From Hydrogenophaga sp. (GTDB taxonomy: Bacteria; Pseudomonadota; Gammaproteobacteria; Burkholderiales; Burkholderiaceae_C), in contig JAABRN010000108.1 in assembly GCA_011390855.1 (NCBI GenBank), positions 1-12,540 on the forward strand: 12,540 nt of DNA, in the 5' to 3' direction. Positions 7,711 through 12,540 of this stretch are shown one piece after another. A program made the translations under genes and the position numbers. The notes under the pieces are model-generated. The model saw only the letters and a list, made by a program, of their open reading frames with translations. It was not told the DNA's origin and did not search any database. Each line of letters begins with the position of its first letter. Position 1 is the stretch's first letter.

Positions 7711-8862
7711 ATGCTGACCTACTGCCAACACTGCGTAATGCCGGACACCAAGCCGGACCTGCAACTCGATGAACACGGCGTGTGCAACGCCTGCCGCAGC
7801 TACGAGCGCCGTAAGGAAGTGGACTGGGACGCCCGCTACCAGGAGCTGCTCAAGGTGCTGGAGAAATACCGCCGCCCCGATGGCAGCACCTGGGACTGCA
7901 TCGTGCCGGTCAGCGGCGGCAAGGACAGCACCTACCAGGTGGTGCGCATGGTGCAACTGGGCTTGAACCCGCTCTGTGTCACCTCATCCACCTGCGACCT
8001 CTCGCCGCTGGGCCGCACCAACATCGAAAACCTCAAACGCCTGGGTGTGGACCACATCGAGGTCTCGCCCAACCCGCTGGTGCGCGCCAAGCTCAACCGC
8101 GTCGGCCTGACCCAGGTCGGCGACATCTCCTGGCCCGAGCATGTGGGCATCTTCACGATCCCCGTGCGCGCAGCGGTACAGTTCAACGTGCCCCTCATCG
8201 TCTGGGGTGAAAACTCGCAAAACGAATACGGTGGTCCGGCGGCAGCAGCGCAGAACAACGTGCTCAACCGCCGCTGGCTGGAGGAGTTCGGCGGCCTGCT
8301 GGGCATGCGCGTGGCCGACCTCATCGGGCAGGAGGGAATCGAAGCCAAACACCTGATCCACTACACTTACCCCAGCGACGAAGACCTGCAGCGCGTCGGC
8401 GTGACCGGTCTGTTCCTTGGCCACTACCTGCCCTGGGACGGACTGGCCAACACGCTGATCGCGCAGGCCAACGGCTTTCACAGTTACCACAAGGTGGTGG
8501 AAGGCTCGATGGTCAATTACGAGAACCTGGACAACCACCAGACCGGCATCCACGACTACTTTAAGTTCCTGAAGTTCGGTTTTGGTCGCGCCACCGATCT
8601 TGCCTGCCTGCACATCCGCCGTGGTCGGCTCACGCGCCAGGACGGGCTGGAGGCGGTCAAGCGCCTGGACGGTTTGTTTCCCTGGGAATACCTGGGCAAG
8701 CCGTTGAAAGACATCCTGCGTCCGCTGGACATGACCGAAGACGAATTCATCCGAGTCTGCGACCAGTTCACCAACAAGAAAATTTTTAAACGCGATGTGA
8801 GCGGTGCCCTGATCAAGGACCGCGACGGCAACCTGACCAAAATCAACGACGACAACCCGTGA
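7711..8862 (+). CDS. pseA: N-acetyl sugar amidotransferase, PseA/WbpG/WbuX family
   Basis: This family turns an N-acetyl group on a sugar into an acetamidino group, using ammonia and ATP. The 383-residue protein begins with CQHCVMPDTKP (Cys5, Cys8) and VCNACRSYE (Cys25, Cys28), two CxxC pairs that probably bind a metal. The PP-loop of ATP pyrophosphatases follows at VPVSGGKDST (65-74). WGENSQNEYGG, TGLFLGHYLPWD and NHQTGIHDYFKFLKFGFGRATD are recognisable conserved stretches of the family. It is full length. In Campylobacter the homologue PseA is needed for the acetamidino form of pseudaminic acid, and WbpG in Pseudomonas acts with HisH2/HisF2. The direct neighbours here are exactly a HisH-like and a HisF-like gene. 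The 22-base gap before the ATG has no strong Shine-Dalgarno. The symbol is by function in context; WbpG/WbuX would be equally fair. Confidence 0.93.
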   Translation: MLTYCQHCVMPDTKPDLQLDEHGVCNACRSYERRKEVDWDARYQELLKVLEKYRRPDGSTWDCIVPVSGGKDSTYQVVRMVQLGLNPLCVTSSTCDLSPLGRTNIENLKRLGVDHIEVSPNPLVRAKLNRVGLTQVGDISWPEHVGIFTIPVRAAVQFNVPLIVWGENSQNEYGGPAAAAQNNVLNRRWLEEFGGLLGMRVADLIGQEGIEAKHLIHYTYPSDEDLQRVGVTGLFLGHYLPWDGLANTLIAQANGFHSYHKVVEGSMVNYENLDNHQTGIHDYFKFLKFGFGRATDLACLHIRRGRLTRQDGLEAVKRLDGLFPWEYLGKPLKDILRPLDMTEDEFIRVCDQFTNKKIFKRDVSGALIKDRDGNLTKINDDNP

Positions 8863-8869
8863 GCACCGC

Positions 8870-9508
8870 GTGAAGGTAGGAGTGATCGACTATGGGGTGG
8901 GCAATCTGGGTTCGGTGATGCGGGCAGTGGAGGAACTGCGCGTCACCCCGGTGCTGGTTAACCGCTCACAGGACATGCACGCTGCCGATTGCCTGATCCT
9001 GCCTGGCGTTGGCCATTTCGCCGACTGCGTGCGCCTGCTGGACGCGGGCGGCTGGACGCAGGCGCTGCGCGACGAGGTGCTGGGCTACAGCCGCCCGCTG
9101 CTGGGCGTGTGCCTGGGCATGCAGCTGCTGGCCGATGTCAGCATGGAAGGCGCTACCGACGCTCGGGGCGTACCTGGTCTGGGCCTGGTGCCAGGCCGCG
9201 TAGAGCACTTGCGCACGCTGGGTTGCACCGCACGCGTGCCCCACGTGGGCTGGAACGCGATCGCCAAAACACCCACCGACGATCATCTGTTCAACGGCAT
9301 TCCCGACGGCACGGATTTCTACTTTGTGCACAGCTACGCCTTCGTGCTCGAGCACAAAGACGACGTGCTCGCCACGACAGACTATGGCGTCCCGGTGACG
9401 GCAGCTGTTCGTCGCGGCCACGTCTGGGGCACCCAGTTTCACCCCGAAAAAAGCTCACGCGCCGGATTTCAGCTGCTGCGCAACTTCATCACGGGACCGG
9501 CATGCTGA
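8870..9508 (+). CDS. hisH: HisH-like glutamine amidotransferase (glutaminase partner of the sugar amidotransferase)
   Basis: This 212-residue class I glutaminase releases ammonia from glutamine and passes it to its partners. It starts with GTG, giving MKVGVIDYGVGNLGS, the standard HisH start, so the start is secure despite the rare codon and weak Shine-Dalgarno. The oxyanion-loop region LPGVGHFADC (44-53) is followed by the nucleophile elbow GVCLGMQLL (Cys81), PHVGWN (124-129), FVHSYAFV (152-159) and TQFHPEKSS (His191, Glu193), so the catalytic triad is complete. It begins seven bases after the amidotransferase stop and overlaps the HisF-like gene by seven bases. That arrangement, with no other his genes nearby, indicates the WbuY/HisH2-type paralogue of a glycan locus rather than the histidine-biosynthesis subunit, although the two cannot be separated by the triad alone. 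Confidence 0.92.
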   Translation: MKVGVIDYGVGNLGSVMRAVEELRVTPVLVNRSQDMHAADCLILPGVGHFADCVRLLDAGGWTQALRDEVLGYSRPLLGVCLGMQLLADVSMEGATDARGVPGLGLVPGRVEHLRTLGCTARVPHVGWNAIAKTPTDDHLFNGIPDGTDFYFVHSYAFVLEHKDDVLATTDYGVPVTAAVRRGHVWGTQFHPEKSSRAGFQLLRNFITGPAC

Positions 9509-10284
9509 AGGTGCGCGTGATCCCCACTTTGCTGTGGAAACAGTTTGGCCTTGTCAAGGGCGTGGGGTTTGACAGCTGGCGTCGCGTGGGGCCGGTGCTG
9601 CCCGCGATCAAGGTCTACAACCAGCGCGAAGTGGACGAACTGGTGCTGGTTGACATCGTCGCTCACCGCTCGGACGACGACCCAGATTACGAATCCATCG
9701 ACGAGTTTGGCCAGGACTGTTTTGTGCCCCTCACCGTGGGCGGTGGCATCACCCGCATGGAACAGGTGCAGCGCCTGCTGCGCGCCGGTGCCGACAAGGT
9801 GAGCCTCAACACCGTCAACTACGCTAACCCTGGGTTGGTGACACAGATCGCGCAGCGCCACGGCGTTCAGTGCGTCGTCGCCAGTATCGACGTGCGCGCG
9901 CAGGACGATGGTGGCTGGACCTGCTTCAGTCACGCTGGACAGCAGGCGACCGGCCGCGAGGCGGTGGCCTGGGCGCGCGAGCTCGAGGACCGAGGCGCCG
10001 GTGAAATCCTCATCACCTCGATCGAGCGCGACGGCACGATGCAGGGCTACGACCTTGCGCTGATCGAGGCCGTGGTGAGCGCGGTCAGCATCCCGGTGAT
10101 CGCGTCCGGCGGCGCTGGAAGCTACCAGCACCTGGTGGACGCTGTCACGAAGGCCGGCGCGTCGGCCGTGGCCGCCGCCAGCATGTTCCACTTCACAGAG
10201 CAGACCCCTGCGGGCGCCAAAGCAGCGCTGGCCGCAGTCGACGTGCCGGTGCGCCAGGCGTTCCAGCCCGACAGGAGCACCTGA
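9502..10284 (+). CDS. hisF: HisF-like ammonia-channel protein of the sugar amidotransferase (WbuZ type), cyclase Asp missing
   Basis: This 260-residue beta/alpha barrel is clearly HisF-related: [16 protein letters not shown] at the start, DELVLVDI (45-52), [14 protein letters not shown] (76-89), [11 protein letters not shown] (94-104), SIDV with Asp130, [15 protein letters not shown] (165-179) and VIASGGAGS. In true HisF the first strand carries the catalytic Asp11 (IPCLDVKDG); here that place is Leu (IPTLLWKQF). Asp130 and the ammonia-gate residues Arg5, Glu46, Lys99 and the Glu equivalent to 167 (here 168) remain. That is the pattern expected of a protein kept to conduct ammonia rather than to make imidazole glycerol phosphate. 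It matches the family noted in amidation loci next to HisH and WbuX/WbpG. ATG 9502 overlaps the hisH stop; a longer frame from 8989 only shadows hisH. Confidence 0.9.
   Translation: MLKVRVIPTLLWKQFGLVKGVGFDSWRRVGPVLPAIKVYNQREVDELVLVDIVAHRSDDDPDYESIDEFGQDCFVPLTVGGGITRMEQVQRLLRAGADKVSLNTVNYANPGLVTQIAQRHGVQCVVASIDVRAQDDGGWTCFSHAGQQATGREAVAWARELEDRGAGEILITSIERDGTMQGYDLALIEAVVSAVSIPVIASGGAGSYQHLVDAVTKAGASAVAAASMFHFTEQTPAGAKAALAAVDVPVRQAFQPDRST
10273..10277 (+). promoter_or_regulatory. Ribosome binding site of the pseG-pseH fusion gene
   Basis: AGGAG stands nine bases before the ATG at 10287, at the end of the HisF-like gene. It supports that start, two bases after the preceding stop. Confidence 0.7.
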
Positions 10285-10286
10285 GC

Positions 10287-11843
10287 ATGGCGGCCCGCGT
10301 GAGCATCCGGGTCGACGCCTCGGCCCGCATGGGTACCGGCCACCTCAAACGCTGCCTCGCCCTGGCTGATGCGCTGGAAGCAGCGGGCGCCGAGGTGAGT
10401 CTCGTGGTGCGGGCCATCGACCCGGTGGCAGCTCAGCTGCTGGCCCGCACGGCATGGGCGGTGAAATGGCTGAATGCCCCCGCAGGCCAGGCAGCATCGC
10501 GGCCATCCAGCGCCGAAGACCCGCCACACGCGCCCTGGGCCGAAGTTTCCTGGCAACAGGATGCGAGCGAGACCATCGACGCCTTAGGCGCCCAGCCGCC
10601 CGACTGGCTGGTGCTGGACCACTACGCGTTCGACGCGCGCTGGCACCAGGCTGTGACCCATGCCCTGGGTGTTAGGCTGCTGGTGATCGACGACACGGCC
10701 GACCGATCGCTGGCTGCCGATGCGCTGCTGGACCATAACTGGCACGCTGACCACCGCGCGAAGTACGCTGGCCGGCTGCTCAAGCCGCCACGCTGGCTTT
10801 GCGGCCCGCGGTTTGCTCTGCTGAGCAACGCCTACCGCGATGCACCCCGCTACCAACCGCAAGCAGACGTGCGCAGCATCGGCATCTTCATGGGCGGCAC
10901 CGATCCGGGTGGAATCAGCATGAGAGTGCTGGCCGCGTGTCGTGACGTCGGAATTGCCGGTGAGATCGAGATCGCCACCACATCGGCCAACCCGAAGCTG
11001 GCCGACTTACGGGCCGCCTGCGCGGCCTCGCCACCGGCGCGTCTCACCATCGACCTGCCTGATCTCACCAGCTTTTTTGCACGCCACGACCTGCAGATCG
11101 GCGCTGGGGGTGGCGCCACCTGGGAGCGCTGCCGGATCGGCGCTCCCACCATCGTTCTGGCCCTGGCCGATAACCAAACGGCGGTGGTCCCGGCTCTGGC
11201 CCAGCTGGGCGCCGTGCGCGCTGCGTCTTTGCCTGGCACCGCAATGCCAGACGCTCCGCCCCTGACCACAGTGCTGATTGATCTGCTGGCCGATGCGCCA
11301 GCGCGCGCTCGCCTGGCCGATCGCGCAGGCGCCCTGGTCGATGGCCGCGGTGCGCAGCGCGTGGCGCTGCACCTGCTGGCGGCCTCGCTGCAAGTCCGGC
11401 CGGCCATCCTCAACGATGCCGAGCAGCTTCTCAAGTGGCGCAACCACCCGAAGGTGCGGTCGATGTCGATCCAGGGCAAGGAGATCGCCCTGAGCGACCA
11501 CCTGGACTGGCTCAACCGAACGCTGACCTCCCCCGATCGATGGTTGATGGTGGGTCATCGCGGTGAGTGCCCGGTGGGTAGCATTCGCTTTGACCGCATG
11601 ACCAACGACCAGCTGGAAGTCTCGCTCTACCTCGACCCCGATTTGCTGGGCCTGGGCCTCGGTCCGCACCTGCTGCTCGCCGGCGAACTGGCTCTGGCCA
11701 AGCGCCTGGGTCGCCCCTTCACCGTTCGCGCCACGGTGTTGCCGGGCAACACCGCGTCGCAGCGGCTGTTCGAAACCTGCGGCTACCATGGGGGTCCGTT
11801 GCAGTACGCCAAATCCGTTGAGCCCAGCCATGAAGATTCTTGA
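10287..11843 (+). CDS. pseG: Bifunctional UDP-2,4-diacetamido-2,4,6-trideoxy-beta-L-altropyranose hydrolase / N-acetyltransferase (PseG-PseH fusion)
   Basis: This 518-residue protein joins two steps of the Pse pathway. Residues 1 to about 366 are PseG, a GT-B-like UDP-sugar hydrolase: VDASARMGTGHLKRC (9-23) with the catalytic His19 of the GxGH motif, VLDHYAFD (109-116), VIDDTADR (133-140), FMGGTDPGG (201-209) and IGAGGGATWERCRIG (271-285). Residues about 369-510 are a GNAT acetyltransferase of PseH type: VRPAILNDAEQLLKWRNHP (370-388), GLGLGPHLL (455-463) as acetyl-CoA loop, and LPGNTASQRLFETCGY (485-500). PseH puts the acetyl group on the 4-amino sugar made by PseC, and PseG then removes UDP. 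The junction has only a few residues of linker. A proline- and serine-rich stretch (68-84) looks like a loose loop inserted in PseG. The 3' end overlaps pseI by 14 bases. Fusions of this pair are known in other bacteria. Confidence 0.95.
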   Translation: MAARVSIRVDASARMGTGHLKRCLALADALEAAGAEVSLVVRAIDPVAAQLLARTAWAVKWLNAPAGQAASRPSSAEDPPHAPWAEVSWQQDASETIDALGAQPPDWLVLDHYAFDARWHQAVTHALGVRLLVIDDTADRSLAADALLDHNWHADHRAKYAGRLLKPPRWLCGPRFALLSNAYRDAPRYQPQADVRSIGIFMGGTDPGGISMRVLAACRDVGIAGEIEIATTSANPKLADLRAACAASPPARLTIDLPDLTSFFARHDLQIGAGGGATWERCRIGAPTIVLALADNQTAVVPALAQLGAVRAASLPGTAMPDAPPLTTVLIDLLADAPARARLADRAGALVDGRGAQRVALHLLAASLQVRPAILNDAEQLLKWRNHPKVRSMSIQGKEIALSDHLDWLNRTLTSPDRWLMVGHRGECPVGSIRFDRMTNDQLEVSLYLDPDLLGLGLGPHLLLAGELALAKRLGRPFTVRATVLPGNTASQRLFETCGYHGGPLQYAKSVEPSHEDS

Positions 11844-12540
11844 CCGCACCATCGGCCCCAGCCAGCGTCCCTATCTGATCGCCGAGATGTCGGGCAACCA
11901 CAACCAGTCGCTGGAGCGCGCGCTGCAGATCGTGGATGCGGCCGCGGCCCATGGCGCTGACGCCATCAAGCTGCAGACTTACACCGCCGCCACCATGACG
12001 CTCAATGTGCGCATGCCCGGCTTTGTGATCGAGGACCCCAAGAGCCTGTGGGCAGGGCGTCAACTCTATGAGCTCTATGAAGAGGCCCACACGCCCTGGG
12101 ATTGGCACGCACCCATCATGGCGCGCGCGGCCTCGCACGGCGTGGCCTGCTTCAGTTCTCCGTTTGATGCCACGTCGGTCGATTTCCTCGAATCGCTGAA
12201 TGCCCCGGCCTACAAGATTGCATCGTTCGAGAACACCGACTTGCCGTTGATCCGTCGCGTAGCGGCCACGGGCAAGCCCGTCATCATGTCCACCGGCATG
12301 GCGACCGCCGGGGAGATCGACGAAGCGGTGCGCGCCGCGCGGGAAGCCGGCTGCCAGGATCTGGTGTTGCTCAAGTGCACCAGCACCTACCCAGCCTCGG
12401 CGGACAACACCAACATCAGCACCATTCCTCACCTGCACGCTTTGTTTGGGTGCGAGGTGGGCCTGTCGGACCACACCATGGGCTGCGGCGTGTCGGTGGC
12501 GGCCACTGCCTTGGGTGCCACGGTGATTGAAAAGCACTTC
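11830..12540 (+). CDS. pseI: Pseudaminic acid synthase, PseI (NeuB family), 3' truncated by window edge
   Basis: PseI condenses 2,4-diacetamido-2,4,6-trideoxy-altrose with phosphoenolpyruvate to make pseudaminic acid. The first 237 codons are present and the frame is open to the right edge; full-length enzymes are about 350 residues, with a C-terminal antifreeze-like SAF domain outside the window. Visible motifs are YLIAEMSGNHNQSLERA (15-31), DAIKLQTYTAATMTLN (near 44-59), ELYEEAHTPWDWH, CFSSPFDATSVDFLE, KIASFENTDLPLIR, STGMAT, LKCTSTYPAS, VGLSDHTMG and VIEKHF. These agree with PseI more closely than with sialic or legionaminic acid synthases, particularly the KLQTYTA and LYELYEEAHTPW regions. 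ATG 11830 gives MKILDRTIGPSQRPYLIAEM, a normal start, and overlaps the pseG-pseH end by 14 bases. Confidence 0.95.
   Translation, partial: MKILDRTIGPSQRPYLIAEMSGNHNQSLERALQIVDAAAAHGADAIKLQTYTAATMTLNVRMPGFVIEDPKSLWAGRQLYELYEEAHTPWDWHAPIMARAASHGVACFSSPFDATSVDFLESLNAPAYKIASFENTDLPLIRRVAATGKPVIMSTGMATAGEIDEAVRAAREAGCQDLVLLKCTSTYPASADNTNISTIPHLHALFGCEVGLSDHTMGCGVSVAATALGATVIEKHF

Noticed and set aside
8778..8792. AT-rich patch near the end of the amidotransferase gene as a promoter element
   Set aside because: It encodes the residues NKKIFK in frame, and I see no paired -35/-10 elements for hisH.
8989..9501. Longer start for the HisF-like gene
   Set aside because: The 171 extra codons are the hisH gene read in another frame; the HisF fold begins at 9502.
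8870..10284. Histidine biosynthesis operon fragment
   Set aside because: No hisA, hisI, hisB or other his genes lie beside it; the neighbours are amidotransferase and Pse genes, and the HisF-like protein lacks the Asp11 needed for the cyclase reaction.

Overview
The window is a GC-rich, densely packed, single-strand (+) polysaccharide/glycan locus. I read thirteen genes, all pointing right, with almost no intergenic DNA and many start/stop overlaps. GC-rich codon use and a small palindromic repeat in front of the asparagine synthase gene (a C-run/AAGG...CCTTGGG hairpin followed by a GGCCCGGCG-type tail, which I recall as common between genes of Comamonadaceae) suggest a betaproteobacterium, probably Burkholderiales/Comamonadaceae. 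That assignment is inference from style, not from a search.

Layout. Positions 3-2795: the C-terminal end of an aldolase-like protein, a PglC/WcaJ-type initiating sugar-phosphate transferase, and a complete class-B asparagine synthase. Positions 2792-4075: a GT-B-fold protein that I cannot assign precisely. Positions 4113-7071: pseB, pseC and an SpsF-type cytidylyltransferase. Positions 7068-10284: a methylase of the pseudaminic-acid-associated type, then an N-acetyl-sugar amidotransferase (PseA/WbpG/WbuX family) followed by its own HisH-like glutaminase and HisF-like partner. Positions 10287-12540: a fused PseG-PseH protein and the first 237 codons of pseI, which runs off the right edge.

How they work together. 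PseB (UDP-GlcNAc 4,6-dehydratase/5-epimerase), PseC (4-aminotransferase), the PseH domain (N-acetyltransferase), the PseG domain (UDP-sugar hydrolase), PseI (condensation with PEP) and the SpsF-like cytidylyltransferase make a complete route from UDP-GlcNAc to a CMP-pseudaminic acid, if the SpsF-like protein takes the place of the canonical PseF. The amidotransferase trio should then convert an N-acetyl group to an acetamidino group with ammonia from glutamine, and the methylase may add a further methyl group. The HisF-like protein has lost the cyclase aspartate (Asp11 in HisF numbering) but keeps the other cyclase aspartate and the four ammonia-gate residues. This fits an ammonia conduit rather than a histidine enzyme. 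The product is therefore predicted to be an amidinated, possibly methylated, pseudaminic acid for a surface polysaccharide or glycoprotein. No tRNA, rRNA, CRISPR array, insertion sequence or convincing terminator was seen. The only gap longer than 40 bases is 920-1004.
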